Source of the DNA: a virus
Strand: one strand, 5' to 3'
IMG/VR virus record: IMGVR_UViG_3300032238_000485
Location: 1-27,638 of that record
Length of the DNA: 27,638 nucleotides
Part shown: piece by piece, positions 1 to 8,416 of the stretch
How the letters are laid out: each line of letters opens with the position of its first letter
How positions within the stretch are numbered: position 1 is the first letter of the stretch
Program-made: the position numbers and the translations under genes
Notes under the pieces: generated by a model
Told to the model about the DNA's origin: nothing
Database searches by the model: none
Seen by the model: only the letters and a program-made list of their open reading frames with translations

Positions 1-99
1 ACACTTGAGGTTGTAAGCTTTGATACTCAAAGAGACCCGGGTGTCAACAGCTGGTCCGTAAACAAAAACATTGCAGACGATGCAGTAGGATGGGAATAA
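1..99 (+). CDS. C-terminal end of a protein, probably terminase large subunit (partial)
   Basis: An open frame enters at base 1 and ends at TAA 97-99, giving 32 residues ending in AVGWE. The fragment is too short for family recognition. It sits directly upstream of two small genes and the portal gene, where tailed phages usually carry the large terminase ATPase/nuclease, and a terminase small subunit is present elsewhere in the window, so TerL is the likeliest identity. This is inferred from position only. The stop overlaps the next start as TAATG. Confidence 0.45.
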   Translation, partial: TLEVVSFDTQRDPGVNSWSVNKNIADDAVGWE

Positions 100-620
100 T
101 GCCACATTACGCTAAATGGGATAGAGCCCCTTATCACCCTTATGAGTGCGTTATTTGCACTCACGAAGCAAGCTTAGAAAACCCGCTAGTCGAAGCCGGT
201 CGTGTAATTGAAGACTACGGAGATGTTTATGTATGTAAGTCATGCATACACTCATTGGCTAGTTATCTAGAAATTCCTCAAACCGCAGAAGCAGAAGCTA
301 ACAAAAAGGTTGAGGCTTTAACAAAAGAACTAAATGAAGTACCAACAATAATCGAAAGGCTAGTAAATGGCATTAGAGAACTCTCTATTTCTACTAGTGC
401 TGATCTCCTCGCTATCAGTACCCCTGTCATTTTGGTTGATGACAAGAAGTCTGAACAAGGCGACGACAGCACTAATGAGACAGAACTTAGACACAATAGC
501 GTTACTGAACCAGTCCGTAAATCTGTTGTCAACAAAGGATCCGATAGCGTACCAGCAAGTGCTGGCAGCAAGCGGGCTACTAACACCAATACACGAACAA
601 GCTCCGTTAGTAACGGATAA
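99..620 (+). CDS. Small zinc-ribbon-like protein with low-complexity tail
   Basis: The 173-residue protein starts at ATG 99, which overlaps the previous stop as TAATG; an in-frame ATG at 90 is possible but would overlap more. Residues 17-20 (CVIC) and 46-49 (CKSC) form two CxxC knuckles about 25 residues apart, the arrangement of a structural zinc ribbon. Residues about 64-95 look helical. The C-terminal part, from about residue 90, is rich in Ser, Thr, Asn and Lys and coincides with a second reading frame from base 367, so it may be overprinted sequence. Its position between the probable terminase and the portal suggests a packaging or head accessory role, but no function can be assigned. 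The N-terminal half is well supported; the tail is less certain. Confidence 0.75.
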   Translation: MPHYAKWDRAPYHPYECVICTHEASLENPLVEAGRVIEDYGDVYVCKSCIHSLASYLEIPQTAEAEANKKVEALTKELNEVPTIIERLVNGIRELSISTSADLLAISTPVILVDDKKSEQGDDSTNETELRHNSVTEPVRKSVVNKGSDSVPASAGSKRATNTNTRTSSVSNG

Positions 621-690
621 TCACATAGAGGTAGATGAAGAAAATGAGTTTAACTTCGATGACTACAGGCGTGAATACGGCATTAAGTAA
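367..690 (+). CDS. Small single-TM membrane protein, overlapping both neighbours
   Basis: This 107-residue protein is read in a different frame from the gene it overlaps over 367-620, and overlaps the portal start over 635-690. An AAAGG Shine-Dalgarno sequence at 355-359 lies 7 nt before the ATG. Residues about 5-25 form one hydrophobic segment (SLFLLVLISSLSVPLSFWLM), followed by a helical stretch with a STKDPIAYQ motif at about residues 55-63 and an acidic tail rich in Asp, Glu, Asn and Phe. The sensible TM-helix-acidic-tail layout and the Shine-Dalgarno site argue that this frame is real. I do not recognise the family. Membrane location is inferred from the hydrophobic segment. Confidence 0.7.
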   Translation: MALENSLFLLVLISSLSVPLSFWLMTRSLNKATTALMRQNLDTIALLNQSVNLLSTKDPIAYQQVLAASGLLTPIHEQAPLVTDNHIEVDEENEFNFDDYRREYGIK

Positions 691-2722
691 TAAAACCGAC
701 CTAGTGAAGGCTCCGGCAATCACTGGTGGGTTACTTGATGACGCACAGCTAAAAGCATTCCAGAAAGACGAACGAGGCATAAAGCTAGTTGACTATTTGC
801 GCAAGCAGTACAACAAGTCTAAGGATGCCAAGATGTGGCGTGTACGCCAGTGGTACCTGAACATCTCTTTCGAACGTGGAAAGCAGTATGTTGCATGGGA
901 TTCCCAGAAGAGTGCTGTGGCATCTTTGCCTAAGGGAGATAAGAACCTTCCTAGAATCACCATCAACAGAATTCGCCCCATCGTCCGTACCGAAATCTCT
1001 AAACTCACATCACAGAAACCAACCGCAGTATGTATGCCGGCTTCAAACGAAGTCGAAGACGTATTTGCCGCTAGTGCTGCAACTCAGATCTGGGAGTCAC
1101 TGTATGACAGACTAGGTGTAGCTAAGGAAATGCGCCTAGTGGCCAGAGACCTCTCTGTGCTTGGCGTAGGCTACCTAAAAACATACTGGCACCCAGGTGC
1201 TTACGACAACTGGAGTGATCAAGAAGGCGATGTATGTATTGAACACGTTTCACCGTTCAACATTTTTGTCCCTGACCTAACCATTGTTGACCACAACAAG
1301 CAGCCTTACGTGCTGCACGTATACACAAAGCCAATTACATGGCTAAAGAGCGTCTATGGTGACCTTATCCCTAAGAACCACGAGCCTACCGTTGTTGCAT
1401 CTACCGAAGTTGCAGACGTCACCAATGCTCTAGACATCCGTTCAAACAACAACAAAGCCGATTCAAGCCTAGTTATTGAAGCATGGATTAAGCCGGGAAC
1501 AACACCACTACTACCAAAGGGTGGATACATTGTTGTAGTAGACCAGATCATTGTTGAGGCTTGCCTAGACGGATTCCCTGCAGGATACAAGGATTACCCA
1601 ATCGTTAAGTTTGACCACATCCCTAGCGGTCAGTACTATCCTGCATGTGTTATCGATGACATTATCCCGCTACAGCGAGAGATTAACCGCACTCGTTCAC
1701 AGCGCATCCAATCAAAGAACATGATGGCTAAGCCACAGGTTTACTACCGCGAAGGCTCGATCACTGTCTCCAAGATTAATACTTCTCCTGGACAGTACAT
1801 CGGTGTCCGCCCAGGATTTGATTTCCCTATGTCAGCCCCAATGCCACAGTTACCACCTTACGTAGCAGAAGAACTACAGGCATTGAACACAGACCTAGAA
1901 GATATCTCTGGTCAACACCAAGTATCTAAGGGAACAACTCCTCCTGGAGTAGAAGCTGCAACTGCTATCGCTTACCTACAGGAACGTGACGACAACTACC
2001 TATCACCTACCTTTGCATCAATCGAAGAAGGTCTATCTCAGGTTGCACGTACAGCACTAGCACTAGCTGCTGAATACTGGACATCAGAGAGAACCATCAA
2101 GATTGTCGGTTCAAACAATGCTTTCTCAGCAGAAGTATTCAAGGGTTCAGACATCGCTACTGGAACTGATATCCGAATTGAATCAGGTTCAGCGTTGCCA
2201 ACATCTAAGGCTGCTAAGCAGGCTCTAGTAATGGACATGATGAAGATGGGTATGATTCCGCCAGAAGACGGACTGAAACTCCTAGACATAACCACTATCA
2301 GTGCGTACACAGATGTCAAGGGAACTAGACCGGACGAACTTAGAGCACAGCGTGAAAACGTTATGTTCAAGAACCTGACTCAAATGGATTTGATTCAGTA
2401 CAACCAGCAGTACCAGATGAAAGTTAGCATGGGAGATCCATCAACTATCGACCCAAACACAGGTCAGCAGCTTGAGGCTCCATGCATTATCCCAGTCAAC
2501 AAGTGGGATAACCATGCTGTTCACGTTCAGGAGCACGACGTATTCCGTAAGAGCCCTGCATATGATATGCTTTCAGATGTAAGTAAGGCCGAGTTGAACA
2601 AACACATCAACATGCACGAAATGGCTTTGGCTGCAGTACAGATGGCGCAAATGCAGACTGGACAGCAACCACAGCAACCACAACCACAAGATCAACAGCA
2701 AGGAGCTCCAGTAAATGGCTAG
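635..2722 (+). CDS. Portal protein (P22/podovirus-like)
   Basis: A 695-residue protein that should form the dodecameric ring at the packaging vertex through which DNA enters and leaves. Supporting features are the size, the position before scaffold and capsid genes, and a typical portal N-terminal region: an aromatic QWYLN/GKQY segment near residues 70-90, an RITINRIRPIVRTEISKL stretch near 105-125, and a predicted helical wing and stem. The C-terminus (from about 665) is a Met/Gln-rich run with repeated QPQ, as in other portal barrels and tails. Start choice is uncertain: ATG 635 has an AGAGG only 3 nt upstream, while in-frame ATG 644 and 659 are alternatives. The stop overlaps the scaffold start by 8 nt. 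Confidence 0.88.
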   Translation: MKKMSLTSMTTGVNTALSNKTDLVKAPAITGGLLDDAQLKAFQKDERGIKLVDYLRKQYNKSKDAKMWRVRQWYLNISFERGKQYVAWDSQKSAVASLPKGDKNLPRITINRIRPIVRTEISKLTSQKPTAVCMPASNEVEDVFAASAATQIWESLYDRLGVAKEMRLVARDLSVLGVGYLKTYWHPGAYDNWSDQEGDVCIEHVSPFNIFVPDLTIVDHNKQPYVLHVYTKPITWLKSVYGDLIPKNHEPTVVASTEVADVTNALDIRSNNNKADSSLVIEAWIKPGTTPLLPKGGYIVVVDQIIVEACLDGFPAGYKDYPIVKFDHIPSGQYYPACVIDDIIPLQREINRTRSQRIQSKNMMAKPQVYYREGSITVSKINTSPGQYIGVRPGFDFPMSAPMPQLPPYVAEELQALNTDLEDISGQHQVSKGTTPPGVEAATAIAYLQERDDNYLSPTFASIEEGLSQVARTALALAAEYWTSERTIKIVGSNNAFSAEVFKGSDIATGTDIRIESGSALPTSKAAKQALVMDMMKMGMIPPEDGLKLLDITTISAYTDVKGTRPDELRAQRENVMFKNLTQMDLIQYNQQYQMKVSMGDPSTIDPNTGQQLEAPCIIPVNKWDNHAVHVQEHDVFRKSPAYDMLSDVSKAELNKHINMHEMALAAVQMAQMQTGQQPQQPQPQDQQQGAPVNG

Positions 2723-3641
2723 TGAAGAATTCAATTACGATGATGAAACCCAATACGACGAAAGTTCGTATGAAACAGAGGACTACTCAGATGATTCTGA
2801 TGGTTCCGATTATGAGTTTACCGAGAACACTCTTGTAGAACTACCAGACCCAAACGAGATAGAAGATGCGTTAAACAACCCGTCCTTGGCGGAGCTATAT
2901 GAGGCTCTACCTAAGTCTCTACACGGTCTAGTTGAGCCGATCATTACTGAGTGGCAGCAAGGAATTGACCGAGAGTTTGAGTCAATTGCTCCGTACCGTA
3001 GATTTATGGATGCAGGCATTGACCCAGATATCATTGGTGCATCTCTAGAACTTGCTCAGCAGATTTCAACAAACCCTAAAGCTATCTATGACGAACTAGC
3101 GGAACGCTATGGTTGGAGACAGGCTGAGGAAATGATGAAGCAGGCTGTAGACGTATCTAATACCGTTAAGGCTGTTACCGAAGATGTTGACTTCTTTGGT
3201 GATGCAGATACCGAAAAAGATCCTGCTGATGCAGAACTAGCCGCACTTAGAGCTGAAATTGAAGCCATGCGTAATGAGCGTGAGATGGAGCGTGAAGCTG
3301 CAACTGAAGCTAATTACGAGTATGAGATTGGAACTTCTATGGAGGTTCTAGCTGAAGAGTATGGTGACTTTGACCAAGAAGCTGTTCTACGTAGAGCAAT
3401 GATTCTGGCAGACGAATATCCTGAAGCAGAGATTCCGCAGCTTATCGGTGCTGCATTTGAGCAGTACAATGGTGAACTTGACCGCATGAGAGCCCAGGTT
3501 GGAGCTCAAAGAAAAGCCCCTAGGGTCGCAGGCGGATACGGTAACAGTGGACTCCCGGCACCTGAACCTGTGGTTTACAAAACCAAGGAAGATAGAATTG
3601 CCGCTATTGAGGCCATTGCAAAGCAGTTCCTAGACAATTAG
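2715..3641 (+). CDS. Scaffolding protein
   Basis: A 308-residue, strongly acidic protein between portal and capsid genes. Residues 1-45 are dominated by Asp, Glu, Tyr and Ser; the middle (about 165-200) is a Glu/Ala/Arg-rich predicted coiled coil; the C-terminal region contains basic patches (RKAPR near 270 and KTKEDR near 290), as expected for capsid-binding ends of scaffolds. Scaffolds guide capsid shell assembly inside the procapsid and then leave. The start is embedded in the end of the portal gene (ATGGCTAG), implying translational coupling. Assignment rests on composition, size and synteny rather than a sequence motif. Confidence 0.82.
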   Translation: MASEEFNYDDETQYDESSYETEDYSDDSDGSDYEFTENTLVELPDPNEIEDALNNPSLAELYEALPKSLHGLVEPIITEWQQGIDREFESIAPYRRFMDAGIDPDIIGASLELAQQISTNPKAIYDELAERYGWRQAEEMMKQAVDVSNTVKAVTEDVDFFGDADTEKDPADAELAALRAEIEAMRNEREMEREAATEANYEYEIGTSMEVLAEEYGDFDQEAVLRRAMILADEYPEAEIPQLIGAAFEQYNGELDRMRAQVGAQRKAPRVAGGYGNSGLPAPEPVVYKTKEDRIAAIEAIAKQFLDN

Positions 3642-3647
3642 GTATGA

Positions 3648-3851
3648 ATGATCAGGGAAGTTTGCTCCTGTGGGGCAGAATTTGAATCAGACCTACCTGA
3701 ACAAGTAGCATTAGTTAAGAGCTGGAGACGGGTGCACAAACATGCATCTGATAAACCTGCTAGCAGGGACTCCAGCGCCTTATCTAATACGGACATATCT
3801 ACTGTTGGTTTTCAACCTGAGTTCCCCGTCTTTAATGACGGAGACGAATAA
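3648..3851 (+). CDS. Short CxC/HxH zinc-binding-like protein
   Basis: A 67-residue protein beginning 6 nt after the scaffold stop, with a weak TAGG ribosome site. Residues 6-8 (CSC) followed by Gly, and H30-x-H32 at the end of a predicted helix, give a compact possible metal site. The second half is polar and probably disordered. Small CxCG proteins are frequent near head genes of actinobacterial phages, which is one weak hint about the host. The function is unknown. An overlapping +1 frame from 3742 has no ribosome site and is ignored. Confidence 0.65.
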   Translation: MIREVCSCGAEFESDLPEQVALVKSWRRVHKHASDKPASRDSSALSNTDISTVGFQPEFPVFNDGDE

Positions 3852-3860
3852 ATGTTCGAA

Positions 3861-3873
3861 TTCGTGTTATACT
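3861..3873 (+). promoter_or_regulatory. Extended -10 promoter for the major capsid gene
   Basis: TTCGTGTTATACT contains TG-N-TATACT, an extended -10 element (hexamer 3868-3873). No convincing -35 is present 17 bp upstream. The expected transcript starts near 3880, leaving a leader of about 75 nt that ends in an AGGAG ribosome site (3944-3948) six nt before the capsid ATG. The same motif occurs before three - strand genes in this window, which strengthens the call. Confidence 0.65.
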
Positions 3874-3954
3874 GGGCATAGTAGTGAGTACAGCCATTCG
3901 AGGCCAGGGCGACCGAAGTGTGTAATTATTAACCATTTAACATAGGAGTAGATT

Positions 3955-5274
3955 ATGGCCGATGGCTCAAATCTTACGATTGCCAATACAATCCTAAAGA
4001 CTGTATATGGCGACATCAATGAACAAATCAACAACGCTACTCCAGCACTTGATGGAATCAAATCTTCTGCCCGCAACATCACCCAGGTTGGTGGTTTGGG
4101 CATTAAGTTCGTTGCACACACAGGCCGTAACACTGGTCTAGGTGCACGTGGAGAAGATGAACTTCTACCAGACGCTGGACAGCAGCAATACCAGTCAGGT
4201 ACAGCAAGCCTAAAGAGCTTCTACGGTACCGTACGACTAACCGGTCAGGTAATGGCTCAGGCTAGTGCAAACTACCAGACATTTGCTGACGTAACATCAG
4301 AGGAAATCGAGCGCATCCGCGACGACATCGCTAAGGACCAGAACCGTCAGGTTTTCGGTGACGGAACCGGTATCATCGCAACAGTAGCAACCACTACTGG
4401 TGCTCCAACTTCGTACACCACATCATCTACATTGACTGTAGACGACGCAAAGTACATCCAGTTGGGTATGCGTGTTGACCTCGTTGTCTCAAAGATCCAC
4501 CCAACTAACCTAACCGTAAACGGTACAGCAGGTCAGTACATTGCGCCAGTAGCAGGACAGGCATACGCCACTGTTACTAACGTAAACAAGGCTACCAAGG
4601 TTGTAACCCTTGACAAGACTTTCACCTTGTCATCTGGTCAGGTTACTGCTGGTGTATCTATCGTTCGCTCAAACACCACCGCTTCCGGTATTCTAAACAA
4701 CTACGGAAAAGAGTGGACTGGTTTCGGCGCAATGATCGATGACAGCACCTCTCTCCACGGAATTGACCCTTCAACTGTTCCTTCATGGAAGGCTGTAGTT
4801 AAGGACATTTCTACTGGATCTGCACCAAACAAGGTTATGACCCAGGTAACTGAGACAGACATGATTTCTGTTGTAACCCAGATTGCAGCTGAAGGTGACA
4901 AGCCTGATGTTATCTGGTGTGACCACGGAACTTGGAACGGATACTGGAAGACCCTTCAGGACCGTCGTCGTTTCGTAAACAAGGTTGACCTTGATGGTGG
5001 TAACCGTGGACTTGGTTTCGTAACCGAGTTTGGTGACCTACCTCTAAAGGCTGACTTCGATGCTCCAGCAAACAAGATGTTCTTTGTTAACTCAAAGAAG
5101 ATCAACCTAAACACTTCACGTGGTTGGGAATGGATTGACGAAGATGGCTCAAAGTGGAAGCAGATTCCATTTAAGGACGCTTTCGTTGCCTACCTACGCA
5201 GCTACTCAGAACTAAGCACCTACCGTCGTAACACACACGGTTTGCTTAAGGGTATCCTGCCTGTAGCTAACTAA
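3955..5274 (+). CDS. Major capsid protein
   Basis: A 439-residue protein following the scaffold gene, expected to build the icosahedral shell with an HK97-type fold. The first 135 residues contain an N-arm and a GTVRLTGQVMAQA-type segment typical of coat proteins. Residues about 141-245 are rich in Thr, Val, Ser and Gly and look like a beta insertion domain, perhaps surface-exposed. The C-terminal part contains the alpha/beta core (VIWCDHGTWNGYWKTLQDRRRFV near 320-342). A strong AGGAG lies 6 nt before the ATG. Arg is mostly CGT/CGC by eye, unlike the AGA-rich giant gene downstream, consistent with selection for high expression. The gene has its own promoter and is followed by a hairpin, so it can form a separate transcription unit. 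Confidence 0.92.
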   Translation: MADGSNLTIANTILKTVYGDINEQINNATPALDGIKSSARNITQVGGLGIKFVAHTGRNTGLGARGEDELLPDAGQQQYQSGTASLKSFYGTVRLTGQVMAQASANYQTFADVTSEEIERIRDDIAKDQNRQVFGDGTGIIATVATTTGAPTSYTTSSTLTVDDAKYIQLGMRVDLVVSKIHPTNLTVNGTAGQYIAPVAGQAYATVTNVNKATKVVTLDKTFTLSSGQVTAGVSIVRSNTTASGILNNYGKEWTGFGAMIDDSTSLHGIDPSTVPSWKAVVKDISTGSAPNKVMTQVTETDMISVVTQIAAEGDKPDVIWCDHGTWNGYWKTLQDRRRFVNKVDLDGGNRGLGFVTEFGDLPLKADFDAPANKMFFVNSKKINLNTSRGWEWIDEDGSKWKQIPFKDAFVAYLRSYSELSTYRRNTHGLLKGILPVAN

Positions 5275-5286
5275 TAAGCTATACTG

Positions 5287-5316
5287 ATAGGGGTCTAGAG
5301 AAATCTAGGCCCCTAT
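5287..5316 (+). terminator. Hairpin after the capsid gene (terminator or RNA stabiliser)
   Basis: ATAGGGGTCTAG (5287-5298) pairs with CTAGGCCCCTAT (5305-5316) through 12 base pairs, one of them G-U, around a 6-nt AGAAAT loop. The following bases (TAGCTCATTT) are only moderately T-rich, so termination may be partial; a 3'-end stabiliser or processing site is equally possible. It lies 12 nt after the capsid stop and about 10 nt before the next ribosome site. Confidence 0.7.
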
Positions 5317-5335
5317 TAGCTCATTTGGGAGAATT

Positions 5336-5803
5336 ATGGATTTATCAGGTGCACATATTCTAGGTACTGGAATTACGGATTTCAATGAACTAGATCGTTT
5401 AAAAGATGTTCCCGAGTATGCTCACAGATTGGCTAGGGTTTTAGCTGACTATGACCCTAATCTTTACATTCGTAGAGTACCTGAAAGACATCCACAGTTC
5501 AATCCTGAAAGACCATTTGCCGTTATGTACGGTAGCAGTGCTGGTGGAGAAAGCTACATTGTTCAAAACTATCCTGCATACGCACTTGACGAACGTATTA
5601 TGGCTGACATTATCAGCGCAGATGTGACTAAAGACGGTGGCTCTGTTGAGGACATCATTGCTTTAAACGCAGCACACGAATTCATGAAAATAAAGCAACG
5701 CCAGGAAGAAGACGCGGCACGCCGAGAGATGGCTCAAGATCTAGTCAAATTAGGTATGTCAAAGAACTACGCTAAGCACAACGGAAAGTTGATTTTTGAA
5801 TAA
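5336..5803 (+). CDS. Hypothetical head/connector-region protein
   Basis: A 155-residue protein with GGGAG four nt before the ATG. No family is recognised. The N-terminal half is mixed alpha/beta (HRLARVLADYDPNLYIRRVPERHP near 30-55, then an aromatic PFAVMYGSSAGG segment), and the C-terminal third is a charged helix (KIKQRQEEDAARREMAQDL near 120-140). The position between capsid and adaptor genes suggests a virion component such as a connector or decoration protein. The stop overlaps the adaptor start (TAATG). Confidence 0.7.
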   Translation: MDLSGAHILGTGITDFNELDRLKDVPEYAHRLARVLADYDPNLYIRRVPERHPQFNPERPFAVMYGSSAGGESYIVQNYPAYALDERIMADIISADVTKDGGSVEDIIALNAAHEFMKIKQRQEEDAARREMAQDLVKLGMSKNYAKHNGKLIFE

Positions 5804-6462
5804 TGCCTAAAGAAACGTACACCCGCACAGGGCAAGAAGTGGCCACCGAAGTAACTAGAATCTTTGGTGACGATTCCCTTATTGAGATAACCAATGCAGA
5901 CCTATTACGCTGGATTAACATGGCTCAGCGTGAAATTGCTTCCGCCAACAAGACTATTAAATCATCCGCAACTAGAGACATTGTTGCCAACCAGACCCTA
6001 TACATAATCCCTAGCAACATTCCTATCTTTCAGATTCAAGCACTATTTGTAAACGGTTTACCAGTTAAGCCGGTATCGTTCCAAATGGCACAGGAAATGA
6101 TTCAAAGCGATGACCCTAGCCTGAAGTACATTGGACAGCCAAAGATTTGGTATGAATGGGATGGGGATATCTATATCCATCCAGCACCAGAAAAGGACAT
6201 CGTAGACGGCCTAGTTATCTACTATATCCAGCAACCTGACGACATTGCGCTACTTGCGGACACACTACAAGTTCCTGACCGTTTCTACAACCAGATTGTA
6301 GATTACGTACTAGGGCAGGCATACCGCTTGGATGAAAACTGGCAAGCAACTCAATACCAGGATGCTCGTTTCCGTGATTCTATGAACCGTATTGTTGGTC
6401 AAGAAGACATTATCGATCAGCAGTACTACCCATCGAAGACAGTATTGTCGGAGGATGAATAA
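5803..6462 (+). CDS. Head-to-tail adaptor protein (gp11-like)
   Basis: A 219-residue protein expected to form the ring below the portal. It has the usual adaptor plan: an N-terminal helix-turn-helix pair (VATEVTRIFGDD, then LLRWINMAQREIASAN) and a beta segment with LYIIPSNIPIFQIQALFVNG and IYIHPAPE motifs, followed by LVIYYIQQPDDI and two terminal helices (DRFYNQIVDYVLGQAYRL). This resembles phage adaptor proteins equivalent to T7 gp11 or P22 gp4 in position and layout. Start and stop are both TAATG overlaps with neighbours. Confidence 0.82.
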   Translation: MPKETYTRTGQEVATEVTRIFGDDSLIEITNADLLRWINMAQREIASANKTIKSSATRDIVANQTLYIIPSNIPIFQIQALFVNGLPVKPVSFQMAQEMIQSDDPSLKYIGQPKIWYEWDGDIYIHPAPEKDIVDGLVIYYIQQPDDIALLADTLQVPDRFYNQIVDYVLGQAYRLDENWQATQYQDARFRDSMNRIVGQEDIIDQQYYPSKTVLSEDE

Positions 6463-6764
6463 TGGCTAGTTCAGCTTGGCAAAGATCTGCAGGTAAAAAC
6501 CCTAACGGTGGATTAAATGAGACCGGGAGAAGAGCTTACGAAGCTTCACATCCAGGTTCTGATCTAAAGCCACCTGTTAAGTCAGGTGTTAATCCACGCA
6601 GGGCGTCGTTCCTTGCACGTATGGGTAACATGCCTGGGCCTGAATACAAGAACGGTAAGCCTACTCGACTACTTAAATCCCTACAAGTTTGGGGTGCATC
6701 ATCTAAAGCAGACGCTAAAGCAAAAGCTGCTGCACTATCTAAGGCATTGAAAGCTGGTAAATAG
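6462..6764 (+). CDS. Small basic DUF6321/DUF6496-like protein
   Basis: A 100-residue basic protein. The pattern W-x-R-S-A-G-K-N-P-N-G-G-L-N, then GRRAYE, PRRASFLARMGNMPGP and KNGKPTRLLKSLQVWG matches the small phage family I know as DUF6321/6496-like, common near structural genes of environmental phages; its biochemical role is not established. The C-terminus is an Ala/Lys helix. The gene is coupled on both sides, by TAATG upstream and TAGTG downstream. Confidence 0.72.
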   Translation: MASSAWQRSAGKNPNGGLNETGRRAYEASHPGSDLKPPVKSGVNPRRASFLARMGNMPGPEYKNGKPTRLLKSLQVWGASSKADAKAKAAALSKALKAGK

Positions 6765-8416
6765 TGTCTAGAGATGGAATTATTATTGACAACTTCCAGG
6801 GTGGTATTAATAACGTTGCTGACCCTTCGCTGATTGCAACCAATGAAGTAGCTAAGGCTACTAATGTTGTCCTATCAAGCACAGGAAAGTTTGTTAGTAG
6901 ACCTCCATTTGATGTTGTAGCCACACATCCAGAAAGCTTTGTCGGGCAGACACAGAACCTTCTTGGTTACTGGCGTGATGAAGAGGGTAAAACCTATATT
7001 GTTATTTCGTTTGATAGCTCAACTTCCCCTGAAGAATGGGTATCCGGTAGCACATGGATTTGCCGTCTTGATACCTACGATTGGACTCAAGTTTGGGGTT
7101 ATCCAGCACAGGATATGACAACCTATTCCAACAGACTTTATCTAGTCAATCCATTGCATAACGGTAGATACTGGTCTAAGGAGAGCGGTGGTTATGCTGC
7201 AACAGATCTTCCTGCTGTTTCGGGTAGTTTGGGCCTACCCCCTGCTGCAAACGTGCATTATTCTAAGGGTCGTATCTATGTTTCAAGTAGATTAAATGGC
7301 GAAAAGTCATTCCTTAGATATAGCAATATCACTAGCGGTACACTAGGTACTAGCATTAACCAATTTCCTGTAGATAACTACATCAGCATCAATGATGGTG
7401 ACGGAGAACTTCTAGTTAAAATTGTAGAAGGAAATGGCGAACTATTCCTGTTCCGCTCCAACTCTACGTGGAGACTGGGGTTCAGTGCATCCGCAGAACC
7501 TACTGATGGTGTGTTAACTCAACTGTCTTCTACGATAGGTGTAGATAACGTAAACAGTGTGGTTGACGCAGGAAACTTCTTTGCAGTATTGCATGCCGGT
7601 GTCTTGTACCAATTTGCTGGATATGGATTTTATCCACTAAACGATTACACTAAAATGAGATTCCAGACACCAAGTACAAATGACACTGGATATACCTTTA
7701 CTACTAAACAAACCACAGCTGTATCCGTGCTGGGCAAATACATTCTTGTTTATTTCTATGGAAGTATGTATGTCTATGATTCAGACTTTAGGATTTGGAC
7801 AGAGTTTATTACATACACTAGAGCAGTTCATATCCTAGAAGCGCCTAGAGGAACATTCTTGGCATCAAACCAAGTTGTCACTGGCTACGGAATTCATGAT
7901 GATCTTACGGGTATCCCGGGTCAAACAAATGGATTGATTAAATTTGCATTAGAGTATCCAGAAGCCGGAGCTCCAATAGAAGAGATTAAGTGTGTAATTC
8001 AGACTAGAGCATACGATATTGGTGAACCCGCTAGATTTAAGCGACTATTTGGTTGGGAAGTAGTGGCCATGGTTGTTAACAGCCTTAAGGGTTCTATTAC
8101 CCCTATCGATAAACTTCAATCATCCACAATAACCTGGAATACTTGGGTTGCTCAAGGTAAAACCTGGGCTATTCTTGAAACCGAAGGAACATTGTGGAGG
8201 TCGCTACAGCCTACGATTTCAGCATTTGTGGGTGGACTACAGTCTACATTCCCAGTACCGCAGGTTATAAAAATCGGCGGAAAACGTACGTTTAAACGAG
8301 CATATTTCACTGTGGAATTCTCAAACGATGGAAGGGCTTCAACATCCCCTTCTAGACTAGATGGACTTATTCTGTACATGTTGGCAGGAAGAAAGATGAT
8401 AGGTCAGGCACAATGA
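6764..8416 (+). CDS. Beta-rich tail nozzle/stabilisation protein (gp12-like)
   Basis: A 550-residue protein that starts with GTG 6764 inside the upstream stop (TAGTG). The N-terminus (IDNFQGGINNVADPSLIATNEVAKATNV) is the NFxGGxN...DP...A.NV pattern seen in podovirus tail nozzle/stabilisation proteins. The body is a repeating beta pattern with blades such as LLGYWRDEEGKTYIVISF, RLYLVNPLHNGRYW, ELFLFRSNSTWRLGF, FFAVLHAGVLYQFAG and KYILVYFYGSMYVYDSDFRIWTEF, suggesting a propeller. It would sit below the adaptor ring and form the short tail tube, like T7 gp12. Exact homology cannot be tested here. Confidence 0.78.
   Translation: MSRDGIIIDNFQGGINNVADPSLIATNEVAKATNVVLSSTGKFVSRPPFDVVATHPESFVGQTQNLLGYWRDEEGKTYIVISFDSSTSPEEWVSGSTWICRLDTYDWTQVWGYPAQDMTTYSNRLYLVNPLHNGRYWSKESGGYAATDLPAVSGSLGLPPAANVHYSKGRIYVSSRLNGEKSFLRYSNITSGTLGTSINQFPVDNYISINDGDGELLVKIVEGNGELFLFRSNSTWRLGFSASAEPTDGVLTQLSSTIGVDNVNSVVDAGNFFAVLHAGVLYQFAGYGFYPLNDYTKMRFQTPSTNDTGYTFTTKQTTAVSVLGKYILVYFYGSMYVYDSDFRIWTEFITYTRAVHILEAPRGTFLASNQVVTGYGIHDDLTGIPGQTNGLIKFALEYPEAGAPIEEIKCVIQTRAYDIGEPARFKRLFGWEVVAMVVNSLKGSITPIDKLQSSTITWNTWVAQGKTWAILETEGTLWRSLQPTISAFVGGLQSTFPVPQVIKIGGKRTFKRAYFTVEFSNDGRASTSPSRLDGLILYMLAGRKMIGQAQ

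Noticed and set aside
5280-5285. TATACT just after the capsid gene as a second promoter
   Set aside because: It has no TG extension and no -35, and its start would fall in the stem of the hairpin; weaker than the listed sites.
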